From Candidatus Helarchaeota archaeon (GTDB lineage Archaea; Asgardarchaeota; Lokiarchaeia; Helarchaeales; HEL-GB-A): a DNA stretch of 6,383 nucleotides. The notes beneath the pieces were generated by a model that was given only the letters and a program-made list of their open reading frames with translations, was not told the DNA's origin and did not search any database. The DNA lies in contig JAEOSY010000161.1 in assembly GCA_016840125.1 (NCBI GenBank), positions 1 through 6,383 of the forward strand. Direction: 5' to 3'. Made by a program: the position numbers and the translations under genes. Positions within the stretch are counted from its first letter, which is position 1; every line of letters begins with the position of its first letter. This document shows positions 1 through 5,197 of this stretch, in pieces.

Positions 1-346
1 TACATTTTTCTACACCCAATACAAGGCAAATATCTGATAATCCACTTGCAATTTCCATGTAACCAGTACGAACTGCGAACCCACCAGTCGCCCCACCTGT
101 GGTCACGCGCGTTCCTGGTTTATTAATATTTCCGATATAGTCATTCACATAAATATCGGGCATGAACTGACGTTCAAAGAGGTCATTGTATATCCCATAG
201 ACCGCACTGTCTACATCCTTGATTATAATGCCAGCATCTTGTAAAGCTTCATCACAAGCATCATAGGCTAACTCAAAATACGTTTTATCTGGCCAACGCG
301 CTCTGAAAGGCGTCATACCAAATCCAATAATTGCTACTTTTCTCAT
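1..346 (-). CDS. Thiolase-like (SCP2-type) enzyme, N-terminal part, runs off the window
   Basis: The frame reads from ATG at 346 to the window edge, giving 115 residues. The start MRKVAIIGFGMTPF is the usual N-terminal strand and glycine turn of archaeal thiolase/acetyl-CoA acetyltransferase-like proteins. Residues 80-115 match the region around the active site and the following helix (RVTTGGATGGFA, then ASGLSDICLVLGVEKC). In true thiolases this segment reads roughly ESACASGGAA, with the nucleophilic Cys in fourth place. Here that place is Gly (about residue 85), so classical Claisen condensation or thiolysis through a Cys-acyl intermediate looks unlikely from this segment. Relatives without this Cys include SCP2/Ltp-type enzymes, some of which are aldolases working with DUF35 partners; no partner gene is visible here. 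No Shine-Dalgarno is seen, but an AT-rich box lies about 30 bases upstream, so a leaderless transcript is possible. Family confidence is good; the reaction is unknown. Confidence 0.85.
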   Translation of the reverse strand, partial: MRKVAIIGFGMTPFRARWPDKTYFELAYDACDEALQDAGIIIKDVDSAVYGIYNDLFERQFMPDIYVNDYIGNINKPGTRVTTGGATGGFAVRTGYMEIASGLSDICLVLGVEKC

Positions 347-371
347 AAAAAATAGATTGATCGATTCTATT

Positions 372-380
372 CTTAAAATT
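372..380 (-). promoter_or_regulatory. Possible TATA box for the thiolase-like gene
   Basis: On the minus strand an AATTTTAAG-like box is centred about 30 bases before the ATG at 346. That is the spacing expected for an archaeal leaderless transcript, and no ribosome binding site precedes the ATG. The box is weak, and transcription could instead read through from vapC, which ends 46 bases upstream. Confidence 0.3.
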
Positions 381-392
381 ACTTGTAAATGA

Positions 393-827
393 TTAATCAA
401 GGATGTGAATATTTACATCGAGAGGTGTTTTAGATAATTCATCAGCAAGTTCCCGCTCTCGTTTGAAGATAGCAGTCGCAGAATTTTTCTCCGCGGTGGC
501 TAGAACATAGCAATCCGCAAGGGAGAGCGCCCTTTTACATTTATATTTCCCGGCAAGCTCACGAATATTGAATTCGAGCTCATTTTTTACCGCGTTCCGA
601 ATTTTTTCAATAGATTCTAGCGCAAATTTATCGCCTTTTTGGCGGTAAAGTACATAATAAATTTCTGTTAGAGTTAGCGGCGAAATGATGATATGGGTTA
701 CTTTTTTATTATCGATTATCTTGTTTTGAACTAAATCTGCCACTCCAACATCGCAGAGATAATCAATTAAAGGTCCAGTATCGATGACGAGCTTATTGTT
801 GAAGTCTATCTTCCCTTTTTTTGTCAA
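393..827 (-). CDS. vapC: VapC-type PIN-domain toxin ribonuclease
   Basis: This 144-residue protein has PIN-domain length and motif order. The first acidic residue is D16 in KLVIDTGPLIDYL, the second is E55 in LTEIYYVLYR, and the third is D105 in ALSLADCYVLATAE. Acidic residues E124/E126 lie near the usual fourth position, in place of the common TxD. PIN toxins of this kind are Mg-dependent ribonucleases that cut tRNA or rRNA and are held inactive by the partner antitoxin. The start is TTG at 827: an in-frame TAA lies at 834-836 and no ATG, GTG or other TTG occurs before D16. A GAGGAG sequence sits about 10 bases upstream. The gene overlaps the upstream antitoxin gene by 35 bases in another frame, which is typical of coupled toxin-antitoxin operons. 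The RNA target cannot be read from the sequence. Confidence 0.88.
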   Translation of the reverse strand: MTKKGKIDFNNKLVIDTGPLIDYLCDVGVADLVQNKIIDNKKVTHIIISPLTLTEIYYVLYRQKGDKFALESIEKIRNAVKNELEFNIRELAGKYKCKRALSLADCYVLATAEKNSATAIFKRERELADELSKTPLDVNIHILD

Positions 828-1047
828 GTGCTCTTAACTCCTCTAAGGATTTTTTCGCTTCAGTTGAGGAAATTATTCCCCTTAATGAATTGAGCTGTGA
901 CTTGTCATATTTTGCCGGATAAATTTGAAGAAGATACTTAATAACTTCATTATAGGTGACTTTTTTCTTCAATTCTATTCCTAACTGTCTTGCAATTGTT
1001 GCTAATTGTTCCTTCGTTATTTCATCCAATTGGATTGTAGTGACCAT
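793..1047 (-). CDS. vapB: VapB-type antitoxin, probable ribbon-helix-helix
   Basis: This 84-residue protein precedes and overlaps the PIN toxin, the standard antitoxin position. Residues 3-8 (TTIQLD) look like the N-terminal beta strand of a ribbon-helix-helix fold. Helix A follows (TKEQLATIARQLG), then helix B (TYNEVIKYLLQ), together about residues 3-43. The remainder is charged and probably forms the toxin-binding tail (KKSLEELRALDKKREDRLQQ). I chose ATG at 1047 over an in-frame TTG at 1056 because it starts directly before the strand and ATG is the stronger codon; no clear Shine-Dalgarno favours either. VapB proteins usually bind their own promoter as dimers alone or with VapC. A TAGTGAC repeat and an 8-bp palindrome just upstream are possible sites. 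The family call rests on predicted secondary structure and context, not on a strong motif. Confidence 0.8.
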   Translation of the reverse strand: MVTTIQLDEITKEQLATIARQLGIELKKKVTYNEVIKYLLQIYPAKYDKSQLNSLRGIISSTEAKKSLEELRALDKKREDRLQQ

Positions 1048-1071
1048 TTTAATCAAATTTACTATAGTGAC
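1038..1071. promoter_or_regulatory. Candidate VapB(C) operator: repeated TAGTGAC and ACTATAGT palindrome
   Basis: TAGTGAC occurs at 1038-1044, overlapping the first codons of the antitoxin gene, and again at 1065-1071, 27 bases away in the same orientation. The second copy overlaps the perfect 8-bp palindrome ACTATAGT (1061-1068). Ribbon-helix-helix repressors often bind short repeated or palindromic sites at their own start. The repeats are short, so they could be chance. Confidence 0.3.
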
Positions 1072-1114
1072 AATAGAATTAAAGATAAATCTATTTTTAC
1101 AGGATTATTTTTTT

Positions 1115-1123
1115 GAAAAGAAA
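1115..1123 (-). terminator. Pyrimidine run after the TetR gene
   Basis: On the minus strand the sequence TTTCTTTTC begins 8 bases after the TAA of the TetR gene. Archaeal transcripts often end at such T-rich stretches without a hairpin. It would separate the regulator from the toxin-antitoxin genes downstream, but the run is interrupted and weak. Confidence 0.3.
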
Positions 1124-1130
1124 TTGAACA

Positions 1131-1757
1131 TTACAAATCGGGTGGTGGTTGAGTGAAGAATTTAGTTAAGAAATCAACAAGTTCGTCGTCAGTTTGGAAA
1201 ATAGGAGAAATCAATACGTGCCTGTGAATGAATGCTTCCATAACATTATAAATAAATAGTGTATTCTTTAACATCTGCTTTTCGGGTAAGGCTGCGAAGA
1301 AAGGGCTTTTATTACGTAATTCTCGAGCAACTTCTAAAAAATACTCATTAGTTGTTTCTTGAAAGTCCTCGAATAATTCTTGGTCTCCAAGAATAGCTTG
1401 GTCCATTGCGATGTGTTCTTCTTTATTTTCCCGGTGAGATTTTAGATAGGCTTGTATGAATGTTTTCATTTTTTTCATATAATCCTCCGGGGATTTAATC
1501 TCGCCAAAATCATCAAGATTTGCAAAATCTCTTGAAATATAATCAAACGATTTTTGTACTATCGATGATTTTCCTTTAGGAAAGTAACGATAAATAGTTC
1601 CGATACTTAGACCTGATACCTCCGCAATATGATTTGTACTAACTTGACTATAACCTCTCTCTTTTACTAATTTATAGAATGTATTAATAATTAATTTAAC
1701 TTTCTCATCGGGATCTCTTCTAAATTTTTTAGATTTTTGTTTTTTCTGTTCTGACAT
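1131..1757 (-). CDS. TetR/AcrR-family transcriptional regulator
   Basis: This 208-residue protein has the usual TetR length and layout. A basic N-terminal arm (KKQKSKKFRRDPDEKVK) precedes the DNA-binding domain. Its helix-turn-helix is TNHIAEVSGLSIGTIYRYFPKGKSS, about residues 41-65, including the signature GTIYRYF. The rest (about 75-208) is the helical ligand-binding and dimerisation domain, whose ligand cannot be predicted. The ATG at 1757 follows AGGAG with a 6-base spacer. The gene is divergent from the ferredoxin-nitroreductase gene. Two copies of a near-identical palindrome lie between them, one just upstream of this gene's ribosome binding site, which suggests autorepression plus repression of the flavoprotein. 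The inducer may be a substrate of that enzyme, but this is inference from context. The PPPDL C-terminus is unremarkable. Confidence 0.93.
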   Translation of the reverse strand: MSEQKKQKSKKFRRDPDEKVKLIINTFYKLVKERGYSQVSTNHIAEVSGLSIGTIYRYFPKGKSSIVQKSFDYISRDFANLDDFGEIKSPEDYMKKMKTFIQAYLKSHRENKEEHIAMDQAILGDQELFEDFQETTNEYFLEVARELRNKSPFFAALPEKQMLKNTLFIYNVMEAFIHRHVLISPIFQTDDELVDFLTKFFTQPPPDL

Positions 1758-1769
1758 AAATTTCTCCTA

Positions 1770-1786
1770 AATGAGTATTACTCATT
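1770..1786. promoter_or_regulatory. Palindromic operator 1 (TetR-proximal)
   Basis: AATGAGTATTACTCATT is a perfect palindrome of 8-bp arms around a single central base, directly upstream of the TetR gene's AGGAG. The predicted minus-strand TATA box (about 1807-1814) places the TetR transcript start near 1784, inside this site, so a bound repressor would block initiation. The form and size fit a TetR dimer site. Confidence 0.75.
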
Positions 1787-1789
1787 AAC

Positions 1790-1799
1790 TTTATAAATA
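1790..1799 (+). promoter_or_regulatory. TATA box for the nitroreductase gene
   Basis: TTTATAAATA is a good archaeal TATA box. A start about 26 bases downstream of its centre falls near 1820, inside the second palindrome and about 43 bases before the ATG at 1863. Confidence 0.55.
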
Positions 1800-1806
1800 A
1801 TTACCG

Positions 1807-1814
1807 TATAAAAA
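1807..1814 (-). promoter_or_regulatory. TATA box for the TetR gene
   Basis: On the minus strand this reads TTTTTATA. A transcript start about 26 bases downstream falls near 1784, within operator 1, giving a leader of about 27 bases that includes the AGGAG before the TetR ATG. Confidence 0.5.
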
Positions 1815-1816
1815 TA

Positions 1817-1833
1817 AGTGAGCATTACTCATT
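1817..1833. promoter_or_regulatory. Palindromic operator 2 (nitroreductase-proximal)
   Basis: AGTGAGCATTACTCATT matches operator 1 at 15 of 17 positions, and identity continues two bases on each side. The centres are 47 bp apart. The right half-site TACTCATT is identical in both copies, while the left half differs at two positions, so this copy is an imperfect palindrome and may bind more weakly. It covers the predicted start of the nitroreductase transcript. Confidence 0.7.
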
Positions 1834-1862
1834 AAAAAAATGAATTATGGAGTGTAAAAAAA

Positions 1863-2780
1863 ATGAAAATTTTAGGAATTAATCAAGAAAAATGCACAAA
1901 ATGTGGTGAATGCATTAAAGAATGTGGATTTGGATTATTTAAAAATAGTAGAAACGAGTATGACCAAATAATAAGTGTGAGATATGAAGATACCCGAGGC
2001 GATTGCATACAATGCGGCCATTGTTTATCCAGATGTCCGGCTAGTGCAATAGAATGGTGGATTTCAGATAATGAAGATATTTTTGAATTTGAAGAAGCAA
2101 AGTCCCCAGCATCTCTTGCCAGTTATGATACTATAATGAAAATAATTCGTGCTAGACGTTCAATTCGATTCTTTCAAAACAAATTGGTCTCAAGGGAAAA
2201 TATCGCGGCAGTGCTTGATGCATGCCGCTATGCACCCACGGCCCATAATAACCAAAACATTAGATATCTTGTCTTAACTGATTCAAATAAAATCCAAAGA
2301 TTGAGAGACATGTCTATTAGATATGTAAAATCCCTAGCAAAAAAACTCAAATTAGCAAAAATCTTCAAATTCCTTCTTCCTAAGGAAATCAGGAAAGAGG
2401 TTCTAAAGCCTTCACTGCTCGAAGGTTTATTAGAACTTGTAGAATTACTAGAAAATGGAGAAGATGTAATTTTTTATAATGCTCCCGTTGTAATAATCGC
2501 ATATAACTCTTCATTTGGGAGCATTTCAATGGCAGGTGCGGAAATAGGCATTGCACTTACTCATGGAATGTTAGCTGCTCAATCCCTAGGTTTGGGAACC
2601 TGTTGGATAGGGTTTGCACAAGAGGCTCTAAATACATCTAAAAAGAACAAGAACCAGTTTGGAATTCCCAAAAATATGATAGTATCGGGAGTATTAATAT
2701 TAGGATACCCCGCAGTGAAATATTATAGGGCACCTCCAAAAAAGCCTCTGGAGATAATCTGGAATCCTCAGGTAAATTAA
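1863..2780 (+). CDS. Nitroreductase-family flavoprotein with N-terminal 2x[4Fe-4S] ferredoxin domain
   Basis: This 305-residue fusion has two parts. Residues 1-65 form a ferredoxin-like domain with two CxxCxxCxxxC motifs (C11/C14/C17/C21 and C48/C51/C54/C58), which should hold two [4Fe-4S] clusters. The usual Pro after the fourth Cys is present in the second motif (P59) but is Gly22 in the first. From about residue 90 comes an FMN nitroreductase domain: RARRSIRFF (97-104) for FMN phosphate binding, then CRYAPTAHNNQN, and LTHGMLAAQSLGLGTCWIG near the C-terminus. Residues about 140-205 form a longer helical insertion common in this subfamily. Such fusions are found in anaerobes, where ferredoxin-derived electrons may feed the flavin. 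The substrate (nitroaromatic, quinone or other) cannot be told. GGAG at 1849-1852 precedes the ATG. The paired operators suggest TetR control. Confidence 0.93.
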   Translation: MKILGINQEKCTKCGECIKECGFGLFKNSRNEYDQIISVRYEDTRGDCIQCGHCLSRCPASAIEWWISDNEDIFEFEEAKSPASLASYDTIMKIIRARRSIRFFQNKLVSRENIAAVLDACRYAPTAHNNQNIRYLVLTDSNKIQRLRDMSIRYVKSLAKKLKLAKIFKFLLPKEIRKEVLKPSLLEGLLELVELLENGEDVIFYNAPVVIIAYNSSFGSISMAGAEIGIALTHGMLAAQSLGLGTCWIGFAQEALNTSKKNKNQFGIPKNMIVSGVLILGYPAVKYYRAPPKKPLEIIWNPQVN

Positions 2781-2784
2781 CTCC

Positions 2785-2793
2785 TTTCTTTTT
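2785..2793 (+). terminator. T-run terminator after the nitroreductase gene
   Basis: TTTCTTTTT starts five bases after the stop codon. A T-rich tract in this position is typical of archaeal intrinsic termination. The short TCTTTT/AAAAGA inverted repeat here has a 2-base loop and is probably not meaningful as a hairpin. Confidence 0.45.
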
Positions 2794-2807
2794 GAAAAGA
2801 CATTTAT

Positions 2808-2817
2808 AAAAAAAAAA
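2808..2817 (-). terminator. T10 tract, likely terminator of the PH-like gene
   Basis: Ten consecutive A on the plus strand give a T10 run for minus-strand transcription, about 50 bases after the stop of the 2869-3474 gene. It lies in the short convergent gap and is the strongest T-tract available to that transcript. Confidence 0.45.
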
Positions 2818-2868
2818 TTGAAATCGAGTAGCTTCTTCATTCTCTCAAATACCAAATAAGACGATGCG

Positions 2869-3474
2869 TTACAATTTATAATATTTTTTAGTGGAACCGT
2901 CCCAAATAATCTCTTTACCCATTTTTTCAGCGCGTTCGGCAATTAAAGCAAGTATTTCACCGACTTTGTCGTCATGAAAGAGACGAATGTGCATTTTTCC
3001 AACAACATCGTTTGAATCTTTACTGTAAAATTTCAGGCGAAAATCTCTTGTCATAGATGAACTGCTTACCCTTGATGAGGAGGTAAATGCTGCTGCGAAA
3101 TGACTAATTGCCGATGCTGCGCGTGACGCGGTCGTGGGAAATCCTCGTACCCTTATTTTAAAACGATCAAACTCGGACCATGCAATGTGTTGAGGTGTTT
3201 TACCTGGGACTAGAAAACCAAGTGTACCATCAGTTATTAGGAATTTCGTTGGGTTCAAATAACTATTCTTTCTCCTAATGAGCAGGGGAATGCCAATCCC
3301 CACTATTAGGAGGCAAGGGATATTAATAAACAGTATCCATATGGGTTCCATTCGAAAAAGACCTAGAAAAATAATATTTAGGATCACTGGGACTGCTATA
3401 AGCACCCCCATTGCTACTATAAAGGGGAATTTGCCTGAATCCGTTACTTCAATTTCAGTAGATTGATTTGACAT
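2869..3474 (-). CDS. Membrane protein with two helices and a probable bacterial-type PH domain
   Basis: This 201-residue protein of unknown function starts with a short hydrophilic tail, followed by two hydrophobic helices at about 17-40 and 44-66 that should form a hairpin in the membrane. A basic turn follows (RRKNSY). Residues 75-187 resemble the bacterial PH-like fold seen in YdbT/YcxB-type proteins: strands FLITDGTLGFLVPG and HIAWSEFDRFKIRVRG, then RLKFYSKDS, MHIRLF and a final helix KVGEILALIAERAEKMG. A low-complexity Ala/Ser insertion (about 114-143) interrupts the domain. Both termini should face the same side, probably the cytoplasm. The ATG at 3474 has no clear Shine-Dalgarno and is bracketed by an 11-bp inverted repeat. 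The gene is convergent with the nitroreductase and divergent from the peptidase. The PH call is from pattern and helix placement only; no catalytic motif is seen. Confidence 0.72.
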   Translation of the reverse strand: MSNQSTEIEVTDSGKFPFIVAMGVLIAVPVILNIIFLGLFRMEPIWILFINIPCLLIVGIGIPLLIRRKNSYLNPTKFLITDGTLGFLVPGKTPQHIAWSEFDRFKIRVRGFPTTASRAASAISHFAAAFTSSSRVSSSSMTRDFRLKFYSKDSNDVVGKMHIRLFHDDKVGEILALIAERAEKMGKEIIWDGSTKKYYKL

Positions 3475-3498
3475 ACATTTCTATCTTATCAATCTACT
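3457..3498. repeat. 11-bp perfect inverted repeat around the start codon of the PH-like gene
   Basis: AGTAGATTGAT (3457-3467) and ATCAATCTACT (3488-3498) are exact inverted copies separated by 20 bases that contain the ATG (3472-3474). The arm centres are 31 bp apart, about three helical turns. This could be a two-site operator, or an RNA hairpin with the start codon in its loop if the transcript begins far enough upstream. Confidence 0.5.
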
Positions 3499-3506
3499 AT
3501 ATGAAA

Positions 3507-3518
3507 CTTTAAAAAAAA
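3507..3518 (-). promoter_or_regulatory. Possible TATA box for the PH-like gene
   Basis: On the minus strand this reads TTTTTTTTAAAG. It would start transcription near 3487, leaving a leader of about 13 bases. A second candidate, CATATAG at about 3495-3503, would give a nearly leaderless mRNA. The sequence does not decide between them. Confidence 0.35.
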
Positions 3519-3549
3519 TTTCGATTGCACCTGAGAATTTTTCATAAAG

Positions 3550-3555
3550 TATAAA
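3550..3555 (+). promoter_or_regulatory. TATA box for the M28-type peptidase gene
   Basis: TATAAA lies about 50 bases before the ATG at 3605. A transcript start near 3578 would give a leader of about 27 bases carrying the GAGG ribosome binding site at 3593-3596. Confidence 0.45.
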
Positions 3556-3604
3556 GATTTAGTTATTAAATGAATATATTGTTAGAACTTTTGAGGAATT
3601 GAGA

Positions 3605-4864
3605 ATGCAGGCGGATGAATCTTATACGGACTATGCCTATAACATGATTAAACACATCGAAGAGACATATGGTCCACGGTATTCAAGTTCGGAGGCGGAA
3701 AAAAAGGCAAACTTATGGGTGAAAGAGGAATTTTCGAAATTTTGTGATGAAACCCATCAAGAAGAATTTGAAACACGTCCTAATGCCTATCCACAAGGAA
3801 TCATTAAAATAGTTGGTTTCTTAGCGGGGATAGCTTTCATTTTCATGCCTTTCGTTTTTCCTTGGCCGCTTTTCTCTGCAATTTTTGTCCTGATTGGATT
3901 ATTTATTTTAATTACAAATTTATTTCTTGGGCAACGCTGGCTTGGAGTTCTTTTCAGTAAAGGAATCTCGAGCAATGTCTATGGTATAATTAAGCCCTCA
4001 GGGGAAGTGAAGTTCCGGATCCTCTTTGAAGGTCATATTGATTCAGCAAAACAATTGCGAATAGGAGAGTATGAGCGCCTTCCAGGAAAACGCCTTCTTT
4101 TAGGGATTCTTTATCTCGTTCTAACTGTAATCATGGCGTTTGTAAAATTTTTCGCTCAATTGAATGGGACAATCCCGATTTATCTCGAGTTTGGTATATT
4201 TCAATGGACGCTCTACGATTGGATCTATTTTCTCCCCTTGATTGTGTTATACCCGTATTTTATATTTACAATTCGCGGATTAACGGGAAATGTAATCGTT
4301 CCCGGTGCCGCAGATAACTTATCGGGGGTTGCAGTCACAGCGGCCCTCGGTAAATATCTGAGTCAAAATCGCCTGAAACATATTGAAATCATCGTGGCGT
4401 CCATGGGGTCGGAAGAGATTGGCAGCCGAGGTGCGAACTATTTCGTGCAGCAGCATGGTCATTTACTTGAGAACGGAATAGCCTATGTGATTGATGATGC
4501 GGGAGCTGGGGATACGTTCTATCTGGTTGAAAAATCGATATTATATGGGATCTCTTTTGATCCAGAAGCGATGAACCGAATAGAAGAAGCACATACCCTA
4601 TATAAAAAGGATATCCCAGATGCGGTGCCTTTAAAACGAGGAAATGTTATCCTCGGTGCTTCCGATGCAGCCGTGTATGTGAAAGCGGGTTATAAATCCG
4701 GATTTATGTTAGGTATATTGGATATTAAGGGAGCTAAAATTGCTAAACCCCCCCACTGGCACTCTATTCACGACACCTGGAAAAATATCAATAAAAAAAT
4801 GGTCAGGGATAACATCGGAGTTGCGCTCAAATTCGTGGAACTCCTCGATAATGAATATAGCTGA
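3605..4864 (+). CDS. Membrane-embedded M28-family metallopeptidase
   Basis: This 419-residue protein keeps the full M28 di-zinc set: H144 and D146 (FEGHIDS), bridging D237 (PGAADNLSGVA), catalytic and ligand glutamates E270/E271 (MGSEEIGSRGA), D297 or D298 (YVIDDAG), and H386 (WHSIHDTW). The family comprises aminopeptidases and carboxypeptidases acting on peptides; the substrate here is unknown. Four hydrophobic helices are visible, at about 66-87, 88-108, 164-184 and 205-224. The last two lie between the HxD motif and D237, which are normally close together, so a membrane hairpin interrupts the catalytic domain. With an even number of helices all catalytic residues share one side, probably cytoplasmic. 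I chose ATG at 3605 over TTG at 3599 because GAGG at 3593-3596 is spaced 8 bases from it. The gene is divergent from the PH-like gene. Confidence 0.9.
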   Translation: MQADESYTDYAYNMIKHIEETYGPRYSSSEAEKKANLWVKEEFSKFCDETHQEEFETRPNAYPQGIIKIVGFLAGIAFIFMPFVFPWPLFSAIFVLIGLFILITNLFLGQRWLGVLFSKGISSNVYGIIKPSGEVKFRILFEGHIDSAKQLRIGEYERLPGKRLLLGILYLVLTVIMAFVKFFAQLNGTIPIYLEFGIFQWTLYDWIYFLPLIVLYPYFIFTIRGLTGNVIVPGAADNLSGVAVTAALGKYLSQNRLKHIEIIVASMGSEEIGSRGANYFVQQHGHLLENGIAYVIDDAGAGDTFYLVEKSILYGISFDPEAMNRIEEAHTLYKKDIPDAVPLKRGNVILGASDAAVYVKAGYKSGFMLGILDIKGAKIAKPPHWHSIHDTWKNINKKMVRDNIGVALKFVELLDNEYS

Positions 4865-4935
4865 AGAATCGATTTTAAGAGAATACTAAAACCAGAAACT
4901 CACTTAAATCCCATGTAAAAATTTGGTCTATATTA

Positions 4936-4940
4936 TTTTT
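4936..4940 (+). terminator. T5 tract after the peptidase gene
   Basis: TTATTTTT ends here, about 75 bases after the stop codon of the peptidase gene. It is a weak archaeal-type terminator; the hairpin at 4967-5001 just downstream could also contribute. Confidence 0.3.
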
Positions 4941-4966
4941 AAAGTAAGAGAGCTACATTTCTTTAT

Positions 4967-5001
4967 TAGACATTTCTAATCTCTGATTAGGATCTTGTCT
5001 A
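4967..5001. repeat. Imperfect 35-base palindrome
   Basis: The outer arms TAGACA/TGTCTA (4967-4972, 4996-5001) and inner arms CTAATC/GATTAG (4976-4981, 4985-4990) nest around a TCT loop, with a 3-by-5 internal bulge between them. It could be a structured RNA or DNA hairpin. Its role is unknown. Confidence 0.5.
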
Positions 5002-5047
5002 TACAGAAAAATATAGAGGGTTTCGAAACAGCTACGGAAAGTGAATA

Positions 5048-5087
5048 AAAGTAAATAAATTTCAATAAATTTGAATAATTTTACTTT
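5048..5087. repeat. Imperfect 40-base palindrome
   Basis: The outer arms AAAGTAAA/TTTACTTT (5048-5055, 5080-5087) enclose the inner arms TTCAA/TTGAA (5061-5065, 5071-5075), which are nearly coaxial. It is AT-rich, so DNA or RNA pairing would be weak. IS200/IS605-type ends carry subterminal imperfect palindromes, and this is one candidate. Confidence 0.45.
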
Positions 5088-5107
5088 AGATTTGAGTGGA
5101 TGTATTT

Positions 5108-5130
5108 TGCGCAAAATTCCAATTTGCGCA
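5108..5130. repeat. Hairpin with 8-bp stem TGCGCAAA/TTTGCGCA
   Basis: A perfect 8-bp stem encloses a 7-base loop. Its left arm is also part of a 14-bp perfect palindrome (5104-5117, ATTTTGCGCAAAAT). It sits just upstream of the tnpB TATA box, where either a transposon subterminal hairpin or a regulatory site would be expected. Confidence 0.55.
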
Positions 5131-5145
5131 TTTTAGTCGGGCAGA

Positions 5146-5152
5146 TTTATAA
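5146..5152 (+). promoter_or_regulatory. TATA box for tnpB
   Basis: TTTATAA is centred about 49 bases before the TTG start. The predicted transcript start near 5175 leaves a leader of about 23 bases that includes GAGG at 5187-5190. Confidence 0.5.
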
Positions 5153-5197
5153 CCGATGGTCGCCTATTCTCTTGTGATTTGTCATTGAGGGTAGAAT

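Larger units (their letters stand above)
4865..5197. other. Non-coding AT-rich region with three hairpin-forming sequences
   Basis: No credible gene is seen between the peptidase stop and tnpB. The region holds a T-run (4936-4940), three imperfect or perfect inverted repeats (4967-5001, 5048-5087, 5108-5130), a TATA box (5146-5152) and a ribosome binding site (5187-5190). It may contain the left end of the TnpB element, but no transposon boundary can be fixed from one end alone. Confidence 0.6.

Noticed and set aside
347..392. Intrinsic terminator between vapC and the thiolase-like gene
   Set aside because: There is no T-run of five or more on the minus strand and no stable hairpin, only a short GATTGATCGATTC near-palindrome.
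1110..1121. TTTTTGAAAAGA repeated exactly at 2789-2800
   Set aside because: Low-complexity AT sequence near gene ends; a 12-base match of this kind is easily chance, with no further similarity around it.
2700..2942. 80-codon minus-strand frame across the ends of the nitroreductase and PH-like genes
   Set aside because: It overlaps two genes with clear family signatures, and its product shows no domain.
4967..5130. CRISPR-like array
   Set aside because: The three palindromes differ from one another in sequence and spacing, and no direct repeat unit recurs.
4865..5197. tnpA transposase or its remnant upstream of tnpB
   Set aside because: All frames are interrupted by stops and no Y1 HUH motif can be seen, so the gene appears as tnpB alone within this window.
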